A stretch of DNA of 64,000 bases from JAHEEL01 sp963700375. GTDB taxonomy: Bacteria > Actinomycetota > Acidimicrobiia > Spongiisociales > UBA5794. The first letter of the stretch is position 1, and each line of letters opens with the position of its first letter. Below, in pieces: positions 18,145 through 26,930 of this stretch. The translations under genes and the position numbers were made by a program. The stretch is taken from the NCBI GenBank assembly GCA_963700375.1, contig CAVOXF010000002.1, positions 480,772 to 544,771 of the forward strand, in the 5' to 3' direction. The notes beneath the pieces are model-generated. The model did no database searches, was not told where the DNA came from, and saw only the letters and a list, made by a program, of their open reading frames with translations.

Positions 18145-21100
18145 TCAGTCCGGTAGCGATGAATCGTCGGCCGGTTGCGCCGCGTGAGCGTCGAGGCGTC
18201 GCGCCCACCCCCACACGTGCGCACGGAAGCGCGGGTCTTCAGTGTCCGACTCGTAGTTGAACGAGTGGAGCCAGGCACGAGGAGCGGTCGTTTCTCCGAT
18301 GAAACGCCAGCGACGGGTCGGGTCCTGGAACATGACGTCGTCGGTCCGGGTGTCGGCATCCCACTCGTCGTATTGCGGGTTCGGCGAGGGCTTCGGCTGA
18401 AGGCCCGCGAAGACGCGCCCGCCGAGGTAGTCCGTGTATCGGCCGAAGTTCATCCACCTCGGTGGGCCGACCGGTTCCGGGTAGACGTCGGGAGTTGCAG
18501 ACGATGCCCATCGGCCCGGACCATCGGCTCCGAGCTCGAGACGCGCCTTCAGATCGACGAGGAATTGCTTCTGGAGCTGGTCCGGCCACGCCCGCCCGAA
18601 CAACCGCTCGAGCATGCATCCGTAGGTCACGAAGGCGAGATCGTCGAGTTCCGAGCCTGTCGGGACAACCTGTCTGGGTGCCGGGATCGTTGGTGGGGGA
18701 CCGTTGAGGCTGAGCAGGGCCGACGCGGTCAGCATCGTGCCCTGGCTGTGAGCCAGGAGGATCCTTCCGCCGTCATGGTCGGACCTCGTGTACTCGATCA
18801 GCCGATTTCGCAGCTCGATTACGGTCCGCTCCGAGTAGCAGGGCGGTGCCAGCGGGTGGAACCGACGGGGGAAGAAGCTCATGACCTCCCACAAGATTCC
18901 GATGGTTCCCCGCAGCTGGCGGTCGTCGCGGGCGGACCTGACTAGGAAGAACACCGCAATCGCAAGGAGGGTCAGTACCCCCGTGGCTATGCCGACTGCA
19001 TCGTTGACGCGTCCCCCGGGTTGGCTGTCTTGCAGTCGGGCAACAACACTGGCACCGAGCGTGGCGAGCGTGGCCATCGCGGCCGATGTGATGATCCAGT
19101 CGATGTCGTCGATGAGGTTCGCCCACAACCGCAGTGTGCGGCTCCGCTTGGCGAACTTCAGGCGCCAGCCGTCATGAGGTCCCGCGCCCGGGAGGTCGGG
19201 AGTGCGGGGCGGCTCACACCCCGGTGGATCGTCGCTGAACGAAGGTGGCGAAACGACGTCGTATTCATTGCAGATTCCTTTGGCGACCTCGTTCCTCCAT
19301 CGGAACCACCTCAGGGAGACGATTCGGATTGCGAGTACTCCGAAGAGAACCACGAAGCCGACGAAGGCGGCGAGGGCGAACCATCCGGCCTCTGCCGGGT
19401 AGGCGATCAGGCTGGCATTCTGGGGGACGAACCCCGAGTGGGGCACGGCGTCTCCCAGTGCCTTCGCGGCCCACACCGTCGAACTCGCCACGATGGCAAG
19501 GATCGAACCCATCGCGACGGCCGCCATCACAAACGTGGCGCCCGAACGCATGGTCCCGGGTTCGGGTGCATCGAGATGGCGCCTCGACCGGCCGATCGAC
19601 GCACGCATCGAGAAGGCCGCGAGCAGGTACACCAGGACGGTGATCGCGGCGACGGCGAACACTCCCCAGTGATTGCCGCTCGCGCGGGCGTCCGCCCCCA
19701 TTCCGATCCCCGCAAGGATTCCGGCTGATCCCACGATCCACAACAGGCCGTGGCGGTGGGTCTCGTCGGCTGGTGACGGCGCGGTCCGCCACCACCGGGG
19801 GTTCTGCGAGTTGGAGCGCCACCACACGAAGATGAGGAAGCCGACGGCAGTCTCCACTTCAACGAGCAGCCAGGCCCACGGCGGGCCGTCACCCATGGTG
19901 AACGGTGGTACGCCGACGATCGGGCCGGTGGACGCGAGGACGAAGTACCACAGCAACCCAACCGCAACGACCGCGACCATTGCTCGCCACGCTCCGACGA
20001 GCAGCGCCAGTATGAGGATCAGCAGACCTCCGATCAGAGTGGCTGCGATGAGGCCGTTCCGGATCGGTTCGAGGACGGGAGACCCGGTGTTCAGCGTGCC
20101 GTCGGCACCCCATCCGAGCGTGGCGGTCCAGAGCAGGAGGAGACCCGGCACGAGGGCCGGTATCCAGGTCCGCCGGGGGAGCCACCTCGGCGAGTCGGCC
20201 CTGCGAAGCCAGGAGCGTGGAATCTGCCGCATCCACGAGACCATGATGACGAGGGCCGCGAGCGCCACGAGCCACAGGACCGCGGCCCCCGCCAGAACGA
20301 GGAACGTCTCGCGGTGCGGCGAGTCCGGCGCCAGTACCCGCATGGAGGCGGCAAGCATCACGGCGAGCGATGCCAGGGCAACCGACGTGTGGAGCCATCC
20401 CTGGATGTACGCCGAGTCGGGGGACTGCCAGAAGTCGATCGTATTGAGACGGATGGTGTCGACATGATTGCCGATTGATCCGTTCGTCTCGTTCGACCCG
20501 TCGTCTCGCGAATCGGTGCCGTATTGGTCGTAGGAGGAGGATTGCCTGCTGAGCAGCCAGAGCCCGCCGAGTGCCGCCAGCGGTACGAGCGTGCCGACGA
20601 TGGCGAAGCGAGTCGGCTGTCCGGCGAGGATCGATGACGTCCGGATCGGCTCGAACCACGCGAACCACCAAGGTTGCTCGCAGGCGTTCTCCGCGCCGCA
20701 CTGTATCCCAACGATGTCGACGCTGATCTCGGCTATTCCGAGCATGGCGATCGCTGTGATCACGAGCGCCATCCAGCGGACACACGCCTGGGCCAGTAGG
20801 CGGTTGTTCCACGGACTCCACGGGGCAGCCTTGAATCTCTGCCAGGAGTTCGCCGGCTCGGTGTCCGACACCGGCGGCGTACGCTGGTCCTTCATGCCGG
20901 CGGGCAGAAGCCAGCCGGCGAGGTTCACGGCGGCGAACGGGAACAGCACCAGCCAGAACGCCCGTGCGGTCCGCCCGGAGTTGATGGACGACCAGTTGTA
21001 GGCCTCGACCGTGCGCGGAGGCCCTGAGTTCAGGTTCGTCCGTCGCCGGTAGACCCCGGCCTGATCATCACCGCTGACCTTGATCGGATGCGGATCTCCG

Positions 21101-21249
21101 AGGTTGTGCTCGGGAGTGCCGCCCGCTACGCCGTGCACACGGAGTTCGACGACACCCGCAGGGATACGGTTGATGCCGACATCGTTGAATTCGGGTTTCG
21201 TCTGGCGGTAGTCCTGGGCCTGGAAATCTGGGTCGTTGAGCGTGGTCAC
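18145..21249 (-). CDS. Giant membrane protein with split alpha/beta-hydrolase-like motifs
   Basis: About 1034 residues. The N-terminus has VELRVHGVAGGTPEHNL, which resembles the HG oxyanion strand-turn of alpha/beta hydrolases. It is followed by more than ten hydrophobic segments over about 600 residues. The C-terminal soluble part has ILLAHSQGTMLTASALLSL (about residue 825-845), a nucleophile-elbow GxSxG-like motif (H-S-Q-G). The hydrolase fold would thus be interrupted by a membrane domain. The GTG start at VTTLNDPDF follows AAGGAAGGGCGAGCC; the frame is open further, to 21429. It is last in a four-gene minus-strand cluster with the DUF2589 gene. Similar large actinobacterial proteins exist but have no known substrate. 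Confidence 0.75.
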   Translation of the reverse strand: MTTLNDPDFQAQDYRQTKPEFNDVGINRIPAGVVELRVHGVAGGTPEHNLGDPHPIKVSGDDQAGVYRRRTNLNSGPPRTVEAYNWSSINSGRTARAFWLVLFPFAAVNLAGWLLPAGMKDQRTPPVSDTEPANSWQRFKAAPWSPWNNRLLAQACVRWMALVITAIAMLGIAEISVDIVGIQCGAENACEQPWWFAWFEPIRTSSILAGQPTRFAIVGTLVPLAALGGLWLLSRQSSSYDQYGTDSRDDGSNETNGSIGNHVDTIRLNTIDFWQSPDSAYIQGWLHTSVALASLAVMLAASMRVLAPDSPHRETFLVLAGAAVLWLVALAALVIMVSWMRQIPRSWLRRADSPRWLPRRTWIPALVPGLLLLWTATLGWGADGTLNTGSPVLEPIRNGLIAATLIGGLLILILALLVGAWRAMVAVVAVGLLWYFVLASTGPIVGVPPFTMGDGPPWAWLLVEVETAVGFLIFVWWRSNSQNPRWWRTAPSPADETHRHGLLWIVGSAGILAGIGMGADARASGNHWGVFAVAAITVLVYLLAAFSMRASIGRSRRHLDAPEPGTMRSGATFVMAAVAMGSILAIVASSTVWAAKALGDAVPHSGFVPQNASLIAYPAEAGWFALAAFVGFVVLFGVLAIRIVSLRWFRWRNEVAKGICNEYDVVSPPSFSDDPPGCEPPRTPDLPGAGPHDGWRLKFAKRSRTLRLWANLIDDIDWIITSAAMATLATLGASVVARLQDSQPGGRVNDAVGIATGVLTLLAIAVFFLVRSARDDRQLRGTIGILWEVMSFFPRRFHPLAPPCYSERTVIELRNRLIEYTRSDHDGGRILLAHSQGTMLTASALLSLNGPPPTIPAPRQVVPTGSELDDLAFVTYGCMLERLFGRAWPDQLQKQFLVDLKARLELGADGPGRWASSATPDVYPEPVGPPRWMNFGRYTDYLGGRVFAGLQPKPSPNPQYDEWDADTRTDDVMFQDPTRRWRFIGETTAPRAWLHSFNYESDTEDPRFRAHVWGWARRLDAHAAQPADDSSLPD

Positions 21250-21379
21250 GGCTCGCCCTTCCTTGTGAATCCCGGTGTTGGCGATCCCGAACGATCCCAA
21301 ACCTATCGGATTGCACCTCCGCCGGTTGGGGCAATCACCGGGTCTCGATCGATCACCCGGCCGTGTCTTGCTGGAGCGT

Positions 21380-21961
21380 TCACGATGCGCCCGACCAGAT
21401 GTCCCGGGTGATCGCGCGGTCGAGCACAACGACCGCGTCGTTCGGTCCGACGAGACTCAGCAGGTGCACGGCTCCTGCGCCGATCTCCGGCTCGGACAGG
21501 ACCGCCGCCCAGAGGCCCTGAATCGCATCGGCATGCTCGGCGCGGGGCGGCGGTCCATTGACGAGGCCCTTCACCTGTGCGGCCACAGCGAGTTGGCGTG
21601 CAAGCCGATCCGCCTCGTCGATACGCGCCCGATCGGCCTCCAGTTCTGCGGCGAGCGTGTCTGCGGCGTTCTGCAACACCTCGGCAGCGACCGCGTACCG
21701 GACCTTCCGCCGGGACGCCGAACCGATGATCACGACTCCGTCGGGCACAGCGCCCTTCGAAGCGGAGTCGAGGCGGGCACGCAGGCCGGCGATGCTGCCC
21801 GCGAGCGGCATGCGGTTGTTCCCCAGTGCGCCCTCGACGGCGACGAGCCAAGCCCGTACAGCGCCGGGTGCGTCGGCGGTTCGACTCTCCAGACCATTGA
21901 CGAGTGAAGGCACCCGAAACAGGAGTTGGTCGAACTCCTCGAGATTCACGATGCGCAGCAT
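21380..21961 (-). CDS. Uncharacterised protein of the DUF2589 cluster
   Basis: 193 residues, mostly helical, with no signal peptide or membrane segment. The N-terminus is MLRIVNLEEFDQLLFRVPSL, the centre has LAGSIAGLRARLDS and a long charged helix (LAAELEADRARIDEADRLARQ), and the end has HLLSLVGPNDAVVVLDRAI. The start follows CGGAGTAGACCGCA. The gap to the upstream gene is six bases, so it is in the same operon. I do not recognise a family. It is probably a cytoplasmic partner of the neighbouring DUF2589-type proteins. Confidence 0.7.
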   Translation of the reverse strand: MLRIVNLEEFDQLLFRVPSLVNGLESRTADAPGAVRAWLVAVEGALGNNRMPLAGSIAGLRARLDSASKGAVPDGVVIIGSASRRKVRYAVAAEVLQNAADTLAAELEADRARIDEADRLARQLAVAAQVKGLVNGPPPRAEHADAIQGLWAAVLSEPEIGAGAVHLLSLVGPNDAVVVLDRAITRDIWSGAS

Positions 21962-21967
21962 TGCGGT

Positions 21968-22648
21968 CTACTCCGGTACGAGGCGTGTCACCGTCTCGCC
22001 GTCGGTCTCGATCGTTGTCAGCTCCATCGACTCCTCGCGGATCGTCAACCGAAGCGTGGTGATGTTGTGCGCGGCACCTGCCTCGCGGACTGCGCTGGTC
22101 TCCACCGATGCCGACACCCGCGGTGGCGCCGTGCGCACAGCAAGCAGCGTGAGTCTGGCATCGTCCACCAACCCGGCCTTCACGGCGCTGATCTTCTCTT
22201 CGCTGAGTGATTCCCCGAGCGAGCGGAGAGCTGCCGCGGTGAGCCGGTCTGCCAACCGGTTCGTGTCCACGGCCACTTCGACGGGCAGGTCGAGCCGCTC
22301 GGCCTCGGAGTCAAGAGCCTTGACGAGTGCCTCGCGTTGGTCCGCGCTGAGCCTCACCTTGTTGTTCCGCAGGTTGGTCGCCAGCACCTTGTCGAACTGC
22401 TTGCGGCCCTCAGCGATGCTGGTTCCCCCGCGAGGGGATTCGTTCGGCCCCGGAGTTCCAGATCCGTCGATGACGACGGGCACCTCCATCTGGATCTCCG
22501 GCAGCCGAACACGCGGTACCGGCATATGGCGCAGGAGGGGGTGGCTGGCGTACATCTCAGCCACCCGGACCGACTCGAGGTCGGCCTGCACGCGTGCAAT
22601 CACGACCTCAGACATCAACTGTCCCAAGTAGTCACCCAGATTCGTCAT
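21968..22648 (-). CDS. Conserved partner of DUF2589 protein
   Basis: 226 residues starting MTNLGDYLGQLMSEVVIARV after GGGAGGGACC. The segment HPLLRHMPVPRVRLPEIQM (about residues 36-54) followed by VPVVI looks strongly constrained and echoes the PILTMLPIPFIRID segment of the DUF2589 protein upstream, so the two may share a fold or bind each other. The middle is a charged helical region and the end is beta-rich (RLTIREESMELTTIETDGE). No enzyme motifs are visible. It follows the DUF2589 gene by 31 bases. The function is unknown. Confidence 0.7.
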   Translation of the reverse strand: MTNLGDYLGQLMSEVVIARVQADLESVRVAEMYASHPLLRHMPVPRVRLPEIQMEVPVVIDGSGTPGPNESPRGGTSIAEGRKQFDKVLATNLRNNKVRLSADQREALVKALDSEAERLDLPVEVAVDTNRLADRLTAAALRSLGESLSEEKISAVKAGLVDDARLTLLAVRTAPPRVSASVETSAVREAGAAHNITTLRLTIREESMELTTIETDGETVTRLVPE

Positions 22649-22679
22649 GGTCCCTCCCAACGCTGTGCGGCTCGCGTTC

Positions 22680-23333
22680 CTAGGCGGCGACCGGCGTGGA
22701 CGTGATCGCATCCTCGAGGATTCCAAGGATCTTCTCCATCCCGGCGGGCATCTCGTCCTGGACGGCCTTCACATGGACCGCAAGCGAATACGTGCGATTC
22801 ACCGAGTTGCCCTGCGTTGATGTGCGCTGATACGCCGTCGAGACCTTGAGCTTGGCGGAACCGAAGAACCAGCCGGCCTTGGCCTCGGTCGACGCGTTGA
22901 TCTTGAGGTCGGTCACCGTCTTGCGGTACTCAACCGAGTTGATCTTCGCATTGAAGTCCACGGTGGCTTCGTCGATGCGGATGAACGGAATCGGCAGCAT
23001 CGTGAGGATCGGAACCTTGAGGTTCTGATCCTGGTAGACCGCATCAACGGCTGCTGACGCGGGGATCGGCGGTGTCGCGGACGTGTCCCCAACAACAGCC
23101 GGAACGTAGGGGCTGATCTCCTTCGAATACGTGAACGTGACGTAGATCGGATCTTTCGTCTCGGTGTCACTTCCGGCCTCTTGTTCGTCGTCGGGGGCCT
23201 TGAATCCGACCTCCTTGATGAAGTTGACGGTCGACAAGGCCGCTTGGGCCTGGGCGTGGATGACCGCGATCAGCGGTCCGCCGATCATCGACTCGAAGTC
23301 GATACTTGCAAGTTCTTGGCCTGGTGTTGGCAT
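22680..23333 (-). CDS. DUF2589 domain-containing protein
   Basis: 217 residues with the DUF2589 landmarks: N-terminal PGQELASIDFESMIGGPLIA, VIHAQAQAALSTVNFIKEVGF, then LKVPILTMLPIPFIRIDEAT, VDFNAKINSVEYR and the C-terminal HVKAVQDEMPAGMEKILGIL. It is near full length. No signal peptide or membrane helix is present. The start is fixed by GGGAGGGCACCACC. It is first in the cluster that ends with the giant membrane hydrolase. The DUF2589 family has no known biochemical role that I can cite with confidence. Confidence 0.9.
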   Translation of the reverse strand: MPTPGQELASIDFESMIGGPLIAVIHAQAQAALSTVNFIKEVGFKAPDDEQEAGSDTETKDPIYVTFTYSKEISPYVPAVVGDTSATPPIPASAAVDAVYQDQNLKVPILTMLPIPFIRIDEATVDFNAKINSVEYRKTVTDLKINASTEAKAGWFFGSAKLKVSTAYQRTSTQGNSVNRTYSLAVHVKAVQDEMPAGMEKILGILEDAITSTPVAA

Positions 23334-23734
23334 GGTGGTGCCCTCCCCTGTTCCTCCCTCAATGGAGCCTCGCCCTGCGGGTGACCGAGGTGGATACCCG
23401 GTCGTGGTGCGCGGGGCGATTGGTGCGGCGCCTGAGGAGCGATGTGATCGGACTCAACGGTGTACCTGCAGCCTCCCTTTCCCTCGGTACGGCTGCCTTC
23501 GTTGTCTCCGTCACTAAGCCTGCTTCACCGTACGCGCTCGAAGTGACTACATGGGTGACTATTCCTGGTCGGTACCGACCGGTCGGCGATACCACCGACG
23601 GGCGGGTTCTCATGAGCCGCCGACGAAACGGGGGCGCGCCCAGCACTCGACGGGGCGATGCAGTGGCCGTCGACATGGCAGCTTCTGCTCACGGATTGTT
23701 CATCTGCCTCAACCGCGTCACCGTCATATCGTCG
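23334..23734. other. Divergent intergenic region, no gene seen
   Basis: About 400 bp between the divergent DUF2589 gene and the secreted EF-hand-like protein. It should hold the promoters of both. No convincing coding frame, hairpin or repeat was found, although the plus frame stays open from 23306. Confidence 0.5.
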
Positions 23735-24292
23735 ATGGCGATGAAGGGACTCACTCTTCCAGCCGCCATGCTGATGATGTTGGCTGCTGCGTCCTCCACA
23801 GCGCAGTCTGCCGAAACGGCACGGTCGACGGCAGCTCGTGCGGTGCCGAATACCACCTCCACTTCGACGTTGGCCGCTGCCCGGGAGGCAGCCGAGGTGG
23901 CTGCGAATCTCATCGTCGGACCGAACGGGCCGGACTACGGCGATCGCAACGGTGACGGAGTGATCAGCGGAGAGTCCGCCGTGGGCCTCCTCTCCGGATT
24001 GGACGGTACGCCCACAGGTCTTGCCGTACCGCTCGCTGCGAACGCCTGCATCGCCGCCGACGTACTCGGGGGGAGTTGGGACGACCCGGAGGCAGAGTGG
24101 GGCGGGATGCTGGACACGATCGATGCGTGGCGGCCCGACAACAACACGATGCCGACATTGGCGAGCCATCCGATGCGCATCGTCGGCTGGGCCACCTTCA
24201 CGCTCAATTCCGACTCGCTCGACGAGGCACATGAGTATGCGGGTCACGCCAAGCTTCACGTCGATGTCTCCGTGCGAGCACTCGACTGCTGA
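23735..24292 (+). CDS. Secreted protein with EF-hand-like calcium motif
   Basis: 185 residues. MAMKGLTLPAAMLMMLAAASS is a signal peptide, with likely cleavage near SAETA. DYGDRNGDGVISG has the D-x-N-x-D-G spacing of an EF-hand or dockerin-type calcium loop. The C-terminal part is beta-rich (RIVGWATFTLNSDSLDEAHE). No good ribosome site precedes the ATG, and the frame stays open upstream to 23306, so the start is uncertain. No family recognised. It is divergent from the DUF2589 cluster. Confidence 0.55.
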   Translation: MAMKGLTLPAAMLMMLAAASSTAQSAETARSTAARAVPNTTSTSTLAAAREAAEVAANLIVGPNGPDYGDRNGDGVISGESAVGLLSGLDGTPTGLAVPLAANACIAADVLGGSWDDPEAEWGGMLDTIDAWRPDNNTMPTLASHPMRIVGWATFTLNSDSLDEAHEYAGHAKLHVDVSVRALDC

Positions 24293-24334
24293 GTACCCCT
24301 AGACGCGTGGGTCGGTGAGGACGACACTATCGCG

Positions 24335-24781
24335 ATGAAGGGCGTCACACGCAGCGGGATCGTCCTTGGGATCATCGGCGCACTGGTCGGAGTGCTGATC
24401 GTCGTCGCCGTCGTGCTGGCGCTGCAACCTCCGGATGAGTTCGATCCCGGAACACCTGAGGCGACGGTTCAGGGCTACTTTCAGGCGGTCATCGGTGGGA
24501 ATCGGGCCGAAGCGGCACGCCTCATGACCCCGGACCTCGTGGAACGGTGCGGCGCCGACTTGTTTCAGATTCGGGACGCTCCCGACAGCTTTCGGGTTGT
24601 GATCACCGACACCGAACCAAGCGGCGATCGAATGTTCGTGAACGTTGAGATCACGGAAGGTTCCGGTCCGGGATTGTTTGGCGATTCGTACACGTTCGAG
24701 GAAGCCATGGTCGTGGAGCGGGTCGGCGACGACTGGCTGATCGCCGAGGTTCCGTGGCCCATCTACTGCGAGGAGATGTGA
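24335..24781 (+). CDS. Membrane-anchored NTF2/DUF4878-like protein
   Basis: 148 residues: one N-terminal membrane anchor (GIVLGIIGALVGVLIVVAVV) and an outside domain with TPEATVQGYFQAVIGGNRAE and the closing VERVGDDWLIAEVPW. That pattern matches SnoaL/DUF4878-like small domains. Its TGA overlaps the GTG of the next gene (GTGA), so the two are translationally coupled. Confidence 0.7.
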   Translation: MKGVTRSGIVLGIIGALVGVLIVVAVVLALQPPDEFDPGTPEATVQGYFQAVIGGNRAEAARLMTPDLVERCGADLFQIRDAPDSFRVVITDTEPSGDRMFVNVEITEGSGPGLFGDSYTFEEAMVVERVGDDWLIAEVPWPIYCEEM

Positions 24782-26484
24782 TCGTGTTCGCGGGACTCAT
24801 ACCCCTTCTGGTTCTCATCGGACTCGTTGTGCTGGTCGTCCGCCTGGCCAGTGGACATGACCGAACAAACGGTGAAGGAGCGGGCGCCGCCGTGCGGGAC
24901 GTCTTCCAGTACCTCGCATTGTTGGTGACCCTGGTGTTGTCCTGTGTCGGGCTGGCTGGGTTGTTCTCCGAGGTGGTGAACTCGTCACAGCAGATCACGA
25001 GGGATACCGGGGCGGTTGCCCGGTCGATCTCGTTCTTGGTCGTCGGCCTGCCCGCCTTCATCGCCCTCGCTCTCTACACACGGCGGCGGCTTCGCGACGA
25101 TCCCGCAGAAGTCCGCTCAGCCGGTTGGGCCATCTATCTCACGCTGGTGCTGTTCGGTTCCCTGGTGGTGACCGTCGCCCAGTCGATTGAGCTTTTCGGC
25201 AACCTGTTGGCCGGCGAAGGAATCGACTGGGCCGTTCTGGCGACCGTGGTGATCTGGGGCGCGGTGTGGACCGCCCACTCGTGGATCGCGACCCGTGAGG
25301 AATACGCTCCCGATCTTTCGTTCGAGCACATCTTGGGGTCGTTCGTAGGCCTCGCGACGATGGTCGCCGGCGGCGCCGTCAGTGCCGTGAGCGTCCTGGT
25401 CGTGATCTACGACGCCGTGTTCGATATCAACGTGGTTGGTTCGACAACCGGGAAGATCGTGCGGCCGCTCGTCGCCTGTGCCGTTGGGGCCGCGGTGTGG
25501 GCATGGTATTGGCTGCGTGCGACCCTTCACGAGGAGCGGAGTTTCTTGTGGATCGCCTACGTCCTGTTTGCAGGCGTGCTCAGCGGCGTTGTCATGGCTG
25601 CGGCCGGGATTGGGACCGCCCTCTTCAACGTGCTGGACTGGCTCGTGGCCGACCCCTCGGGATCCGCGGCCACCCACTTCGAAGTCGTTCCGGCGGCGCT
25701 GGGGGTGGCCGCCGTCGGCGTTGCCAACTGGGTCTACCACCGGTCTGTTTTCGACCGCGGACCCGCACGAGCGCGAACCGACGTCGACCGGCTCTATGAC
25801 TATCTCCTCGCGGCGGTCGGCCTCGCGGTGACCGCAGGCGGCATCGCGACGCTCGTCACGTACGCCGTGTGGGCGGTCGTCGGGACCGAGATCACCGGAT
25901 CGGACCGCAGCGCAATTGCGGTCGCCCTGACCCTCCTCATCGTCGGCGCACCGCTGTGGGGCGTGTACTGGGCGCGTGCTCAGAGGGCGCGCAAACGACA
26001 TGGAGCCGATGAGGTTCAGGCCACCATCAGACGGATCTACGTCTTTTCCGTGCTCGGCATCACCGGCCTGGTCGCACTCGTGAGCCTGATCGTGCTCGTC
26101 TACCTCTTCGTCCGGGCCATCCTCGATGGAAACGTCGGTGCCGAGATGCTCGACGATATGGCGGTGCCGATTGCACTCCTGACGACCACCGGGGCAGTCG
26201 CGTGGTACCACTTCACCGTCATGCGTGACGACCGCACCGAGGCGCCCACACCTGTCAAAGTGTCGGTTCGGGACGTGATTCTCATCACCGAGGACGGGGC
26301 CGAACTCTCGAGCGCGATGAGAGAGGCCGACCTGCGAGTCAGGGTGTTCCGGGCAGCCGCGGCGGCGGTGAAGGTGGCATCGGTCGACGACGTCGTTTCG
26401 ACCTTGAGCAGCGAAACCCATCAGCATGTGGTGGTCGTTGATCGCGGCGAAGACGGCGGCTTCGAGGTGATACCCCTCCGTTGA
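24778..26484 (+). CDS. DUF5671-type polytopic membrane protein
   Basis: About 568 residues with twelve or more hydrophobic helices arranged as repeated blocks. Two blocks are close copies: FEHILGSFVGLATMVAGGAV and LYDYLLAAVGLAVTAGGIAT, typical of DUF5671. The last 90 residues are a soluble domain (VRDVILITEDGAELSSAMR to HVVVVDRGEDGGFEVIPL). The GTG start with GAGGAGAT in front overlaps the stop of the preceding gene. The function of DUF5671 is unknown; the soluble tail suggests a ligand- or partner-binding role. Confidence 0.8.
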   Translation: MIVFAGLIPLLVLIGLVVLVVRLASGHDRTNGEGAGAAVRDVFQYLALLVTLVLSCVGLAGLFSEVVNSSQQITRDTGAVARSISFLVVGLPAFIALALYTRRRLRDDPAEVRSAGWAIYLTLVLFGSLVVTVAQSIELFGNLLAGEGIDWAVLATVVIWGAVWTAHSWIATREEYAPDLSFEHILGSFVGLATMVAGGAVSAVSVLVVIYDAVFDINVVGSTTGKIVRPLVACAVGAAVWAWYWLRATLHEERSFLWIAYVLFAGVLSGVVMAAAGIGTALFNVLDWLVADPSGSAATHFEVVPAALGVAAVGVANWVYHRSVFDRGPARARTDVDRLYDYLLAAVGLAVTAGGIATLVTYAVWAVVGTEITGSDRSAIAVALTLLIVGAPLWGVYWARAQRARKRHGADEVQATIRRIYVFSVLGITGLVALVSLIVLVYLFVRAILDGNVGAEMLDDMAVPIALLTTTGAVAWYHFTVMRDDRTEAPTPVKVSVRDVILITEDGAELSSAMREADLRVRVFRAAAAAVKVASVDDVVSTLSSETHQHVVVVDRGEDGGFEVIPLR

Positions 26485-26930
26485 GTCTCGGCCGTTCGGG
26501 GTTCTGGAACCGGTGCCGGTCGTGGCGTACGTTGTCCAGGTGGGGATCGACGTCACCCAACCCGACTGCCATCGCGGTCGTGTGCCAGCCGCCGAGACCG
26601 GTCTGCCCCGGGACTCCAAAGCCCAGGCAGAACAGGTCCGCGCGGTCTCCGTCGACCGGGTCGCCGAGCGGATCGGGACCGTGCCGGCCGAGCTGATGCT
26701 CGAAGTCGACGAAGCTCTTCGCCTGCACCTCGGTCTGTAGCGGTCGCGTTCTCTCGGCAGAGCCATCGGGGTGCGGCGAATCCACGGAATTGCGTGGTGC
26801 GCCGGATCCCGTCCACCGGAGCCGTCCTGCTTCCGGTGTCGGAGGGCTGGCCAATTCCCTCCCGCGGGCCGCGGCCTGGTGGGAGACTTGGAACCCGCGA
26901 CACAGCGCGGAGAGGGCGTTCGGAGGAACC
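26485..26930. other. Gap holding a toxin remnant and the CPBP promoter
   Basis: This 446-bp gap has only the MazF-like C-terminal fragment described separately. The part 26741-26930 shows no other gene; it ends with the ribosome site of the CPBP gene. Confidence 0.5.
26561..26740 (+). pseudogene. MazF/PemK toxin C-terminal remnant
   Basis: The frame reads GLPRDSKAQAEQVRAVSVD, RVAERIGTVPAELM and LEVDEALRLHLGL, an excellent match to the last 45 residues of actinobacterial MazF-type endoribonucleases. A normal MazF needs about 110 residues, and its start would fall inside the DUF5671 gene. No N-terminal MazF sequence or antitoxin gene is present. The frame upstream of the match (to 26513) does not resemble MazF. 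This is most likely a truncated remnant. Confidence 0.5.
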
